A DNA stretch of 17,400 nucleotides from JAKEGK01 sp050116575 (GCA_050116575.1 JASFOJ010000095.1:1-17400); one strand, 5' to 3'; shown: positions 7,725 through 15,419, counted from the stretch's first letter. The notes: generated by a model not told the origin, from the sequence alone. Translations and numbers: made by a program.

Positions 7725-7753
7725 TTCGGATATTTCAATAATTTTGTTACAAT
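7725..7753 (+). promoter_or_regulatory. Candidate sigma70-like promoter for ibaG-murA
   Basis: TTCGGA (7725-7730, 3/6 to the -35 consensus) and TACAAT (7748-7753, 5/6 to the -10 consensus) are separated by 17 bases in an AT-rich stretch of the 217-bp mlaB-ibaG spacer. Transcription would begin near 7760, leaving a leader of about 90 bases. Support is from sequence only. Confidence 0.3.
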
Positions 7754-7851
7754 TTGCGCCATTGCCGGGATGTTGGCCGCCAATCTGCGGTAGAATGCCT
7801 GCTGGTCCAAAATAGCTATTGATTAAACATCAGCAGTGGGAGACACAACCT

Positions 7852-8112
7852 ATGGAAGACGCGGAAATCAAGGCCTTAATCGAAGCCGGATTGCCCGGTG
7901 TTGAAGCCCGGATAAAAGGTGATGGCAGCCATTATGAGGCGATCGTGATAGGCGAGTGCTTCGAGGGAAAGTCCATGGTGAACCAGCAGAAGATGGTTTA
8001 CGGCGTCCTCAACGAGCATATCACCAGCGGGGCCATTCATGCGTTAAGCATCAAAACGTATACCCCGGAGCAGTGGGAAAAAGCGCGCCAACTGCAAGTC
8101 GGTGGCCAATGA
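7852..8112 (+). CDS. ibaG: IbaG, BolA-family protein
   Basis: The 86-residue product matches the IbaG/YrbA branch of BolA proteins: ALIEAGLPG, HYEAIVIGECFEGKSMVNQQKMVYGVLNEHI, and SGAIHALSIKTYTPEQW. BolA proteins partner with monothiol glutaredoxins to bind [2Fe-2S] clusters, and IbaG is linked to acid stress and envelope homeostasis. Cys36 in the GECFEGKS loop and His48-region substitutions should be compared with family ligands; His27 is also present nearby. The ATG at 7852 is preferred because GGAGA (7839-7843) is 8 bases upstream. A TTG at 7819 would add 11 residues and lacks such a site. The position between mlaB and murA is conserved with E. coli (mlaFEDCB-ibaG-murA). Confidence 0.92.
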   Translation: MEDAEIKALIEAGLPGVEARIKGDGSHYEAIVIGECFEGKSMVNQQKMVYGVLNEHITSGAIHALSIKTYTPEQWEKARQLQVGGQ

Positions 8113-8402
8113 CGGTCAGCGGTTGCGGCCAACACGGCCAGAGGGAGTCCGATTCACTGCCCCTTAGGATTACTCCCCGGATGCCGGTTTACTTTCTAAT
8201 TAGCAACTAACGGCAGTTATGAGGCGCCCATGACTCGACGCCAAATAAACGAATCAACTATATGCAAAGGATGCAAGCTCACGGATCAATGATGATATTT
8301 ACCTGGCTATCGGTGCTGATTGCCAATATAAACACTGTGCATCGCCAGCCAGTCACGAGCTTGTAGAAACAACAATATAAACTAACCAATAAGCCAGCAT
8401 TC
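8113..8402 (+). other. ibaG-murA spacer with a 10-bp direct repeat
   Basis: This 290-bp gap is long for adjacent, conserved neighbours and holds no recognisable gene. The exact 10-mer CAATATAAAC occurs at 8324-8333 and 8373-8382, the second about 20 bases before murA; each contains a TATAAA -10-like core. No good -35 element sits at standard spacing, so a promoter is not assigned. GGGAGT and ACTCCC form a loose, long-looped dyad around 8141-8178. I see no terminator. Confidence 0.35.
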
Positions 8403-9662
8403 ATGGATAAACTCATTATCACGGGCGGTGCGCCCATCAACGGAGAAATCCGTATTTCCGGCGCTAAAAACGCTGCATTACCTATATTGGCGGCTACGTT
8501 ACTGGCGGACGGTGCCATGCGGGTTTGTAATGTCCCGCATCTGCAGGATGTCACCACGACCATGGAATTGTTGGGCGCCATGGGAGTGGAGCTGGTTGTC
8601 GATGAACGGTTGAGCATTGAATCCAATCCGGCGACGATTAAAAACCACTATGCGCCGTACGAACTGGTGAAAACCATGCGTGCATCCATACTGGTATTGG
8701 GGCCGCTACTGGCCCGTTACGGTATGGCGGAAGTGTCATTACCCGGTGGTTGTGCCATCGGCTCGCGACCGGTCAATCTGCATGTTCATGGTTTGCGACA
8801 AATGGGCGCGGAAATCGACATTGAAAACGGCTATATCAATGCCAAGGCCAAACGACTGAAAGGTGCCAAGCTGGTAATGGATATGGTATCGGTGACCGGC
8901 ACCGAAAATCTGATGATGGCGGCGACTTTAGCCAACGGGACAACGGTGATTGAAAACGCTGCCCGTGAACCCGAAGTGGTGGATCTGGCGGACTGCCTGA
9001 ATAAAATGGGTGCCAAAATCGACGGTGCCGGCACGGCGACCATTACCATCGAAGGTGTGGATAACCTCACGGGCGTCGAATATACCGTGTTACCGGACCG
9101 GATCGAAACCGGTACCTACCTGGTTGCCGGTGCTATTTCAGGTGGTTACGTCAAACTCCGGGATACCCGGCCGGATATGCTGGATGCGGTATTGGTGAAA
9201 CTGGAAGAAGCCGGTGCCACGCTGGAGACCGGCGACGATTGGATATCGCTGAATATGCACGGCAATCGCCCGCGGGCTGTGGACATTCACACGGCGCCTT
9301 ATCCGGCGTTTCCCACCGACATGCAGGCGCAGTTTTGCGCATTGAATGCCGTGGCCGATGGCGCCAGTGCCATTACCGAATCGGTTTTCGAAAACCGGTT
9401 TATGCATATCCAGGAGTTACAGCGCATGGGCGCTGATTGCCGTCTTGAAGGCAACACGGTTTTTATCAAGGGCGTCAAACAGCTCACTGCGGCGCCGGTG
9501 ATGGCAACGGATTTGCGCGCCTCCGCGAGTCTGGTATTGGCCGGGCTGGTAGCCCATGGTGATACCGAGGTACAACGGATCTATCATATAGACCGGGGTT
9601 ACGAGCGGATCGAGGAAAAATTGCAGCAGCTCGGAGCCATTATCAGGCGCGTACCGAATTGA
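8403..9662 (+). CDS. murA: MurA, UDP-N-acetylglucosamine 1-carboxyvinyltransferase
   Basis: MurA transfers enolpyruvate from PEP to UDP-GlcNAc, the first committed step of peptidoglycan synthesis, in the cytosol. The 419-residue product has the usual length. It shows the N-terminal ISGAKNAALP (Lys22, Asn23), the catalytic loop LPGGCAIGSRPVNLH with Cys117 (equivalent to Cys115 of E. coli, the fosfomycin target), and later VLPDRIETGTYLVAGAISGG, FPTDMQAQF and DLRASASLVLAGL. Because the catalytic Cys is present, intrinsic fosfomycin resistance by the known Asp substitution is not expected. The start is the ATG at 8403. The ribosome site is weak, and the gene is preceded by a long spacer that may hold its own promoter. 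Confidence 0.97.
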   Translation: MDKLIITGGAPINGEIRISGAKNAALPILAATLLADGAMRVCNVPHLQDVTTTMELLGAMGVELVVDERLSIESNPATIKNHYAPYELVKTMRASILVLGPLLARYGMAEVSLPGGCAIGSRPVNLHVHGLRQMGAEIDIENGYINAKAKRLKGAKLVMDMVSVTGTENLMMAATLANGTTVIENAAREPEVVDLADCLNKMGAKIDGAGTATITIEGVDNLTGVEYTVLPDRIETGTYLVAGAISGGYVKLRDTRPDMLDAVLVKLEEAGATLETGDDWISLNMHGNRPRAVDIHTAPYPAFPTDMQAQFCALNAVADGASAITESVFENRFMHIQELQRMGADCRLEGNTVFIKGVKQLTAAPVMATDLRASASLVLAGLVAHGDTEVQRIYHIDRGYERIEEKLQQLGAIIRRVPN

Positions 9663-9801
9663 TGGGTCTGAAATAACAGCGGCTCAGTCCGGTAAAATAA
9701 ATCAACGCAAAGACGCAAAGATTCGTAAAGGCGGAAACAGGCCAATTGCCTGGCTTAGGGATTCAAAATTGCTTCAATGTCAGGATATTCTTATTTAAAC
9801 T

Positions 9802-9830
9802 TTGCGACTTAACACCGTTGCGTTTATAAA
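9802..9830 (+). promoter_or_regulatory. Candidate hisG promoter in the right end of the repeat element
   Basis: TTGCGA (9802-9807, 4/6 to the -35 consensus) is followed after exactly 17 bases by TATAAA (9825-9830, 5/6 to the -10 consensus). This is the best sigma70-like pair found in the window. A start near 9837 would give a leader of about 58 bases before the hisG ATG. It could drive the whole his cluster. It overlaps the palindrome at 9819-9834. Confidence 0.45.
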
Positions 9831-9834
9831 CGCA
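9819..9834. promoter_or_regulatory. Perfect 16-bp palindrome over the -10 box, possible operator
   Basis: TGCGTTTATAAACGCA is a perfect palindrome 60 bases upstream of the hisG start, centred over the candidate -10 hexamer. That position is typical for a repressor site. It has no T-tract, so it is not an intrinsic terminator. The binding protein, if any, is unknown. Confidence 0.4.
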
Positions 9835-9894
9835 GTTATTATTTACTCAGGGACTTGCCGGGAAAGTCTTAAATTTTAATCGTGCCGTAAAACC

Positions 9895-10551
9895 ATGCAT
9901 AAACCATTTATTATTGCCCTGTCAAAAGGCCGAATTTTCAAGGAAACCCTGCCGTTGCTGGCCCACGCCGGCATTCAACCGGTGGATGACCCCGAGTCCA
10001 GCCGGAAGCTCATTCTGGATACTAACCAACCCGATACCAAGCTGTTAATCCTGCGCGCCGCCGATGTACCCACTTATGTGCAATACGGCGCCGCCGATGT
10101 GGGAGTTGCCGGTAAAGATGTTTTGCTTGAGCACGGCGGTGAAGGGCTGTACGAACCGGTGGACTTGCAGATTGCCAAGTGCCGGTTAATGGTGGCGGGC
10201 AAAGCCTCGCAACCGGCGCAGGATGACCTGTCTTCCGGGCGCCGCCTGCGCGTTGCGACCAAGTACATTAACAGCGCGCGCCGATTCTATGCCGGCAAAG
10301 GCCAGCAGGTGGAACTGATCAAGCTCTATGGTTCCATGGAGCTGGCGCCGCTGGTGGGCCTGGCCGATTACATCGTGGACGTGGTGGATACTGGTAACAC
10401 CTTGAAAGCAAACGGATTGCAACCCCTGGAACATATTGCCGATATCAGCTCGCGGCTGATCGTCAATAAGGCCTCTATGAAAATGAAGCACCAAAAGGTG
10501 AAGGGGTTTATATCTGATATAATGGATGCGGTCGCCACAAGTGACGGATAG
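9895..10551 (+). CDS. hisG: HisG, ATP phosphoribosyltransferase catalytic subunit, short form
   Basis: HisG condenses ATP and PRPP, the first and feedback-controlled step of histidine synthesis. The 218-residue product matches the short form (about 200-220) and lacks the C-terminal regulatory domain of the ~300-residue long form. Short forms work as a hetero-octamer with HisZ, a histidyl-tRNA-synthetase-like regulatory subunit, which is not in this window. Visible motifs are the N-terminal ALSKGRIFKETLPLL, RAADVPTYVQYGAADVGVAGKDVL and the PRPP-binding segment GLADYIVDVVDTGNTLKANGL. The ATG at 9895 gives the canonical N-terminus; no strong Shine-Dalgarno is visible. hisD begins 89 bp downstream. 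Confidence 0.97.
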   Translation: MHKPFIIALSKGRIFKETLPLLAHAGIQPVDDPESSRKLILDTNQPDTKLLILRAADVPTYVQYGAADVGVAGKDVLLEHGGEGLYEPVDLQIAKCRLMVAGKASQPAQDDLSSGRRLRVATKYINSARRFYAGKGQQVELIKLYGSMELAPLVGLADYIVDVVDTGNTLKANGLQPLEHIADISSRLIVNKASMKMKHQKVKGFISDIMDAVATSDG

Positions 10552-10640
10552 CCGTTCGCACCAAGGACCAACGGGCGAAACAACGATTTTTTATTTGTGC
10601 AATTACCGGATGACTTTAATTACTTTCAGCAGCCGTAACC

Positions 10641-11954
10641 ATGAACATCAAGCGTCTCAATAGCTCTGCCCCGGATTTCTGGCAACAACTGGAACGGTGT
10701 CTGGCGTGGGAAGAAGTCTCCGACGCCGCCGTTAATGCCACCGTTGAACAAATCATCCAGGCCGTACGCAGCCGCGGCGATGATGCGCTGGTGGAATTCA
10801 CCAATCGATTCGATGCCATGAACGTGGCGTCAATGCGCGAACTTGAAGTATCACCGCAACAACTAAACGCGGCGTTAACCGCTATCCCCGCCGAGCAAAA
10901 GCAAGCCCTGGAGTACGCCGCACAACGGGTGCGGGACTATCACCAGCACCAGAAACAGGAAAACTGGAGCTACACCGAAGCCGACGGTACCCTGCTGGGG
11001 CAGCAGGTGACGCCCATGGACCGCATCGGGTTGTATGTGCCGGGCGGCAAGGCGGCTTATCCGTCATCGGTACTGATGAACGCCATTCCCGCCAAAGTCG
11101 CCGGTGTGCCGGAACTGATCATGGTGGTGCCAACGCCCAAAGGTGAAATCAATAACCTGGTACTGGCCGCCGCTGCTATTGCCGGTGTTGACCGGGTATT
11201 CGCCCTGGGGGGTGCCCAGGCCGTCGCGGCGCTGGCTTACGGTACGCAAACCGTGCCTAAAGTGGACAAGATCGTCGGTCCCGGCAACATTTACGTGGCG
11301 ACCGCCAAGCGCATGGTGTTCGGCCACGTGGGTATCGATATGATTGCCGGCCCGTCGGAAATTCTGGTGGTCTGTGACGGTAAAACCGATCCGGACTGGA
11401 TCGCTATGGACCTGTTTTCGCAGGCCGAGCACGACGAAGACGCCCAATCCATTCTGGTATGTCCGGACGCTGCTTATATCGACCAGGTACAACAAAGCAT
11501 GGAAAGGCTTGTTGGCGAAATGGAACGTGAAACCATTGTCAACGCCTCGCTGTCCCGGCGTGGTGTGCTCATCGACGTGCAGAGCATGGAACAAGCCATT
11601 GAGGTTGCCAACTTTATCGCACCGGAGCACCTGGAGTTGTCCGTTGACGATCCGCAGTCGGTTGCCGCCAACATTCGCCACGCGGGGGCTATTTTTCTGG
11701 GACGCTACACCGCCGAAGCGCTGGGCGACTATTGCGCGGGACCCAATCACGTGTTACCTACCTCCCGCACCGCGCGCTTTTCCTCTCCCCTGGGGGTTTA
11801 TGATTTCCAAAAACGTTCCAGCCTGATCATGTGTTCGGCGGACGGCGCCGCCATGCTGGGAAAAACCGCATCGGTGCTGGCGCGGGGTGAAGGCTTGACC
11901 GCCCATGCCCGGTCGGCGGAATACCGCCTGAAAAAATCCGACGACACACACTGA
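10641..11954 (+). CDS. hisD: HisD, histidinol dehydrogenase
   Basis: HisD oxidises L-histidinol to L-histidine in two NAD-dependent steps using a zinc site. The 437-residue product has normal length. The zinc ligands are seen as Gln261 and His264 (SQAEHDEDAQS), Asp363 (LGDYCAGPNH) and His422 (GLTAHARSAEYR). The catalytic pair Glu329-His330 lies in APEHLEL. The NAD-binding stretch LGGAQAVAALAYGT and the signature IVGPGNIYVATAKR are intact. It is the second gene of the cluster, followed by hisC after 51 bp. Several long open frames on the opposite strand here are by-products of its codon use. Confidence 0.98.
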   Translation: MNIKRLNSSAPDFWQQLERCLAWEEVSDAAVNATVEQIIQAVRSRGDDALVEFTNRFDAMNVASMRELEVSPQQLNAALTAIPAEQKQALEYAAQRVRDYHQHQKQENWSYTEADGTLLGQQVTPMDRIGLYVPGGKAAYPSSVLMNAIPAKVAGVPELIMVVPTPKGEINNLVLAAAAIAGVDRVFALGGAQAVAALAYGTQTVPKVDKIVGPGNIYVATAKRMVFGHVGIDMIAGPSEILVVCDGKTDPDWIAMDLFSQAEHDEDAQSILVCPDAAYIDQVQQSMERLVGEMERETIVNASLSRRGVLIDVQSMEQAIEVANFIAPEHLELSVDDPQSVAANIRHAGAIFLGRYTAEALGDYCAGPNHVLPTSRTARFSSPLGVYDFQKRSSLIMCSADGAAMLGKTASVLARGEGLTAHARSAEYRLKKSDDTH

Positions 11955-12005
11955 CAGAGACGTATCCCATCTTCCCTGGATGAAAGACTTTCCATTGCTG
12001 CAGCC

Positions 12006-13142
12006 ATGACTAACAACAAGACAAGCAAGATTGCCGGCGCGGGACAGACGCTTGATGATCTGGTCTCCCGGTGGGTGCGTCCCGAGGTGCGGAAAATTGC
12101 CGCCTATCATGTGCCGGACCCCGCCGATCTCATTAAGCTGGATGCCATGGAAAATCCCTATCCCTGGCCGGAATCCCTGCGCGATGATTGGCTGGCGCAA
12201 CTGCGCCAGGCCGCTGTTAACCGTTATCCGGACCCGGCGGCCCGGGCGTTAAAACAGGCACTACAGCGCCGCCTGGAGATTCCGGCACACTGCAGCCTGT
12301 TGCTGGGCAACGGCTCCGATGAATTGATACAAATGCTGGCCATGGCGGTGGCGCAGCCGGGCCGGCTGGTATTGTCACCGGAACCGGGTTTTGTAATGTA
12401 CCAGATGATCGCCACCATGACCGGGATGGATTACCAGGGCGTACCGCTAAAACCGGATTTCAGCCTGGATACGCCTGCCATGTTAAAAGCGATCAGGGAT
12501 AACGACCCGGCGTTGGTGTTTCTTGCCTATCCAAACAACCCCACCGGCAACCTGTTTGACAAAGAGGCGGTCCGAGCCATTGTCGAAACCAGTCAGGGGC
12601 TGGTTATCGTTGACGAAGCCTATCATGCATTCGCCGGTGATAGTCTTGTTGACTGGTTGGACCGGTATAATAATCTGCTGGTGATGCGCACGGTGTCCAA
12701 GATGGGGCTGGCGGGATTGCGGTTGGGGTATCTGGTGGGTGATGCGCAATGGCTCGAACAGATCGACAAAATGCGTTTGCCCTATAATATTAACAGTCTG
12801 ACACAGATCAGTGCGCGGTTTGCATTAGAGCACTTTGATATTTTCCACGAGCAAACGCAGCAGATCTGCAAAGACCGGCAATGGCTGTATGAAGAACTGG
12901 AGAAACTGGATAGTACGCAGGTGTTTCCTTCCCGCGCCAATTTCATTTTATTTCGCGTGAAAGGGATATCGTCGCAAACGGTTTTTGACGGATTGCGAGA
13001 ACACGGTATATTGATAAAGAACCTGGGCAAGGCCCCAGGATTGTTAAAAGACTGCCTGCGTGTTACTGTCGGCACTCCGCAGGAAAACACCCGGTTCATC
13101 GAGGCGTTACGGCAGATTGTGCCGCAGCAACGCGGCGGATAA
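12006..13142 (+). CDS. hisC: HisC, histidinol-phosphate aminotransferase
   Basis: HisC is a PLP-dependent class I/II aminotransferase that converts imidazole-acetol phosphate and glutamate to histidinol phosphate. The 378-residue product carries LDAMENPYPWP near the start, NRYPDP, the GNGSDELI cofactor loop (101-108), AYPNNPTGN (Asn178), VDEAYHAFA (Asp203, Tyr206) and the PLP lysine Lys232 in TVSKMGLAGLRLGY. About 30 residues precede the first conserved element, slightly more than in many HisC proteins, so a later start is possible, although no better ribosome site was found. hisB follows after 93 bp. Confidence 0.96.
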   Translation: MTNNKTSKIAGAGQTLDDLVSRWVRPEVRKIAAYHVPDPADLIKLDAMENPYPWPESLRDDWLAQLRQAAVNRYPDPAARALKQALQRRLEIPAHCSLLLGNGSDELIQMLAMAVAQPGRLVLSPEPGFVMYQMIATMTGMDYQGVPLKPDFSLDTPAMLKAIRDNDPALVFLAYPNNPTGNLFDKEAVRAIVETSQGLVIVDEAYHAFAGDSLVDWLDRYNNLLVMRTVSKMGLAGLRLGYLVGDAQWLEQIDKMRLPYNINSLTQISARFALEHFDIFHEQTQQICKDRQWLYEELEKLDSTQVFPSRANFILFRVKGISSQTVFDGLREHGILIKNLGKAPGLLKDCLRVTVGTPQENTRFIEALRQIVPQQRGG

Positions 13143-13235
13143 TTGATAACGTTGTGGTGTCGTTTGTTGCATTAACGTTAAAGCGAAAACCGGCTGGTCT
13201 AAAAGCTTTGTGATATAGATGACGGGAGATTGGTA

Positions 13236-13829
13236 ATGGCGAACAGAACCGCCAGCGTTAAACGCGATACACTGGAAACCCAGATCAGCGTCTCACTGGA
13301 CCTGGACGGCAAGGGCAAGGCCGACATGAAAACCGCTGTACCGTTTCTGGAACACATGCTGGACCAGGTGGCGCGCCACGGCATGTTGGATCTTGAGATA
13401 AGCGCCAGCGGTGATTTACACATTGACGCCCATCATACAGTGGAAGATGTTGGTATTACCCTGGGTCAGGCGTTTGCCAAAGCGGTGGGCGATAAAAAAG
13501 GTCTGCGCCGCTATGGTCATGCGTACGTGCCGTTGGATGAAGCATTATCCCGTGTCGTGATTGACTTTTCCGGCCGGCCCGGCCTGGAATACCACGTTAC
13601 CTATCCCAGGGCAATGATCGGGGAATTTGATGTGGATCTGCTGAAAGAATTTTTTCAGGGCTTCGTTAACCACGCGGCGGTCACGCTGCACATTGATAAT
13701 ATCCGCGGCGCCAACGCCCATCATATTGCGGAGACCATCTTTAAGGCGTTCGGTCGTGCGTTGCGGGTTGCGGTGGAAGTGGACCCGCGCATGCAGGACG
13801 TCGTGCCTTCTACCAAAGGCAGTTTATAG
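13236..13829 (+). CDS. hisB: HisB, imidazoleglycerol-phosphate dehydratase (monofunctional)
   Basis: HisB dehydrates imidazole-glycerol phosphate at a manganese site. The 197-residue product is the dehydratase alone; the N-terminal histidinol-phosphate phosphatase domain found in the E. coli bifunctional enzyme is absent. Metal-binding motifs are clear: FLEHMLDQVARHG (His40), DAHHTVEDVG (His66, His67, Glu70) and ANAHHIAET (His162, His163, Glu166). The ATG at 13236 is chosen because GGGAG (13224-13228) lies 7 bases before it. A TTG at 13230 would add two residues at bad spacing. hisH begins 30 bp after the stop. Confidence 0.97.
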   Translation: MANRTASVKRDTLETQISVSLDLDGKGKADMKTAVPFLEHMLDQVARHGMLDLEISASGDLHIDAHHTVEDVGITLGQAFAKAVGDKKGLRRYGHAYVPLDEALSRVVIDFSGRPGLEYHVTYPRAMIGEFDVDLLKEFFQGFVNHAAVTLHIDNIRGANAHHIAETIFKAFGRALRVAVEVDPRMQDVVPSTKGSL

Positions 13830-13859
13830 CGGGCGGTATCGAACAGGAAACACAGGCAT

Positions 13860-14507
13860 ATGTCCAGTATTGCGGTCATTGATTATGGTATGGGGAACCT
13901 GCATTCCGTTGCCAAGGCGCTTGGCAGTGTCACTGACATTCGCATTGATGTCACCCATGACGCGGAGCTGATCCTGCGTGCCGACCGGGTGGTGTTACCC
14001 GGGGTGGGCGCCATTCGCGACTGTATGGCGGAGCTTAAGCGTCTGGGGCTTGATGAAGTGATCCACGAAGCGGCGCGTTCCAAACCTTTTCTCGGCGTAT
14101 GCGTGGGGATGCAGGCATTGATGGATTACAGTGAAGAAAACGAAGGCACCCAATGCCTGGGCGTTTTTTCCGGAACCGTCAAGGCGTTTGAAAAAAACCT
14201 CATCGATCCGATTACCAATGAACGATTGAAAGTGCCCCACATGGGATGGAACCAGGTTAACCAGGTCATACGCCATCCCATGTGGAAGGGTATTTCTCAG
14301 GACGCACGGTTTTATTTCGTGCACAGCTTTTATGTGCAACCGTCGACACCGGAACCCGTTGCGGGATCCACCATCTACGGTCATCCATTTACCTCGGCGC
14401 TGGCGCGCGACAATGTGTTTGCCGTGCAGTTTCATCCTGAAAAAAGCCATCGCGCGGGATTAACGCTTTATCACAATTTTGTGCATTGGAATGGCGAAAC
14501 AAGCTGA
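13860..14507 (+). CDS. hisH: HisH, glutaminase subunit of imidazole-glycerol-phosphate synthase
   Basis: HisH is the class I glutamine amidotransferase that supplies ammonia through a tunnel to HisF. The 215-residue product shows the triad nucleophile Cys81 in PFLGVCVGMQAL and His192/Glu194 in VQFHPEKSHRAGL. The oxyanion-strand region PGVGAIRDCM and the N-terminal IAVIDYGMGNLHSV are intact. A short ACAGG site precedes the ATG. It forms a functional pair with hisF, although hisA lies between them, as in the usual BHAF order. Cys nucleophile and partner residues are all present, so it should be active. Confidence 0.97.
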   Translation: MSSIAVIDYGMGNLHSVAKALGSVTDIRIDVTHDAELILRADRVVLPGVGAIRDCMAELKRLGLDEVIHEAARSKPFLGVCVGMQALMDYSEENEGTQCLGVFSGTVKAFEKNLIDPITNERLKVPHMGWNQVNQVIRHPMWKGISQDARFYFVHSFYVQPSTPEPVAGSTIYGHPFTSALARDNVFAVQFHPEKSHRAGLTLYHNFVHWNGETS

Positions 14508-14523
14508 CCCGTCACTGAAACAA

Positions 14524-14551
14524 TCAGGGAGATTGGCTCAGGGAACGGGAA
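14524..14551 (+). repeat. Two-copy 14-bp tandem repeat between hisH and hisA
   Basis: TCAGGGA occurs at 14524-14530 and 14538-14544, a period of 14 bases; the second halves of the units have diverged. On its own this could be chance. It is listed because the same period recurs in other spacers of the cluster. Confidence 0.35.
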
Positions 14552-14608
14552 AACTAAACCGGTTTAACAACAAATTGAACAGACGTTGATACACATGAGG
14601 ACACAACC

Positions 14609-15358
14609 ATGTTGTTAATTCCTGCGATCGATCTTAAAGATGGTAAATGCGTGCGCTTAAGACAGGGCCGCATGGAAGACGATACTGTCTTTTCTGATGA
14701 TCCGGTGGCGATTGCCAGGCGCTGGCTGGAAGCCGGCGCCCGGCGGTTGCATATTGTTGATCTCAACGGCGCGTTTGAGGGGCAGCCGGTTAATGCTGAT
14801 GCGGTGCAGGGCATTGTGCAAGTGTGCAATGCCGCGGATGTTCCCGTTCAGCTGGGCGGTGGTATCCGCGATGAAGAGACGGTGCAAAATTATCTGGACC
14901 TGGGAATCAGCTACTGCATTATCGGCACCAAGGCAGTGAATGCGCCGCATTTTGTGTCCGACCTGTGTCTTAACTTTCCCGGTCACATCATCGTTGGGCT
15001 CGATGCCAAGGATGGAAAAGTTGCTGTCGATGGCTGGTCAAAACTGTCGCGCCATGATGTGATTGATCTGGCCCGGCGGTTCGAGGAAGACGGGGTGGAG
15101 GCCATTGTCTATACCGATATCAGCCGCGACGGCATGATGTCAGGCGTGAATGTTGACGCCACGGTGAAGCTGGCGCAATCCATCCGCATTCCGGTCATTG
15201 CCTCCGGCGGTATCACCAATCTGGATGATATCCGCGCGTTATGCGACGTGGCGGACGAAGGCATTATGGGCGCGATAACCGGGCGGGCGATTTATGAAGG
15301 CAGCCTGGATTTTGTGGAAGGCCAGAAGCTGGCCGATGATTTGTGTGGCGACCAATAG
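14609..15358 (+). CDS. hisA: HisA, phosphoribosyl-formimino-AICAR-phosphate isomerase
   Basis: HisA is a TIM-barrel isomerase that converts ProFAR to PRFAR. The 249-residue product has the expected catalytic aspartates: Asp8 in the N-terminal IPAIDLKDGKCVRL and Asp132 in VGLDAKDG. The phosphate-binding loops QLGGGIR (81-87) and VIASGGITNLDDI are intact, as is TDISRDGMMSG. The ATG at 14609 follows a GAGGA ribosome site (14596-14600) 8 bases away. A 101-bp spacer before the gene carries a short tandem repeat. hisF is 61 bp downstream and is a distant homologue sharing the half-barrel duplication. Confidence 0.98.
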   Translation: MLLIPAIDLKDGKCVRLRQGRMEDDTVFSDDPVAIARRWLEAGARRLHIVDLNGAFEGQPVNADAVQGIVQVCNAADVPVQLGGGIRDEETVQNYLDLGISYCIIGTKAVNAPHFVSDLCLNFPGHIIVGLDAKDGKVAVDGWSKLSRHDVIDLARRFEEDGVEAIVYTDISRDGMMSGVNVDATVKLAQSIRIPVIASGGITNLDDIRALCDVADEGIMGAITGRAIYEGSLDFVEGQKLADDLCGDQ

Positions 15359-15372
15359 CGGGCGGAGTGTAT

Positions 15373-15414
15373 TAACTGGATTGTAATAACCGGACTGTTA
15401 CAACTGGATCGTAA
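15373..15414 (+). repeat. Three-copy 14-bp tandem repeat just upstream of hisF
   Basis: Three adjacent 14-base units, TAACTGGATTGTAA, TAACCGGACTGTTA and CAACTGGATCGTAA, fill most of the 61-bp hisA-hisF spacer and end 5 bases before the hisF ATG. The consensus is TAACYGGAYTGTAA. The last GGA may act as a weak ribosome site, since no better one is present. Confidence 0.8.
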
Positions 15415-15419
15415 AAACT

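Larger units (their letters stand above)
9702..9834. repeat. Inverted-repeat-bounded element between murA and hisG, degenerate copy
   Basis: The left end TCAACGCAAAGACGCAAAG (9702-9720) matches, at 18 of 19 bases, the left end of the element at 16297-16526. The right side contains CTTTGCGAC (from 9800) and GTTGCGTT (9817-9824), pieces of the reverse complement separated by an insertion, so the right inverted repeat is degraded. The interior has no coding content. The architecture suggests a small non-autonomous or REP/MITE-like element. The exact ends are uncertain and no target-site duplication was recognised. Confidence 0.55.

Noticed and set aside
8141..8178. GGGAGT/ACTCCC dyad as a terminator or tRNA-like structure
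   Set aside because: The loop is more than 20 bases, no T-tract follows, and there is no TTCGA T-loop or anticodon-arm pattern for a tRNA.
9663..9894. A histidine attenuator with leader peptide upstream of hisG
   Set aside because: There is no short frame with a run of His codons and no terminator/antiterminator pair with a T-tract in this stretch.
11064..11750. A 228-codon open frame on the minus strand inside hisD
   Set aside because: All zinc-binding and catalytic residues of HisD are present on the plus strand, so the opposite frame is a by-product of codon bias.
13172..13181. TTAACGTTAA palindrome before hisB as an operator
   Set aside because: A 10-bp AT-rich palindrome is common by chance and no promoter-like pair surrounds it.
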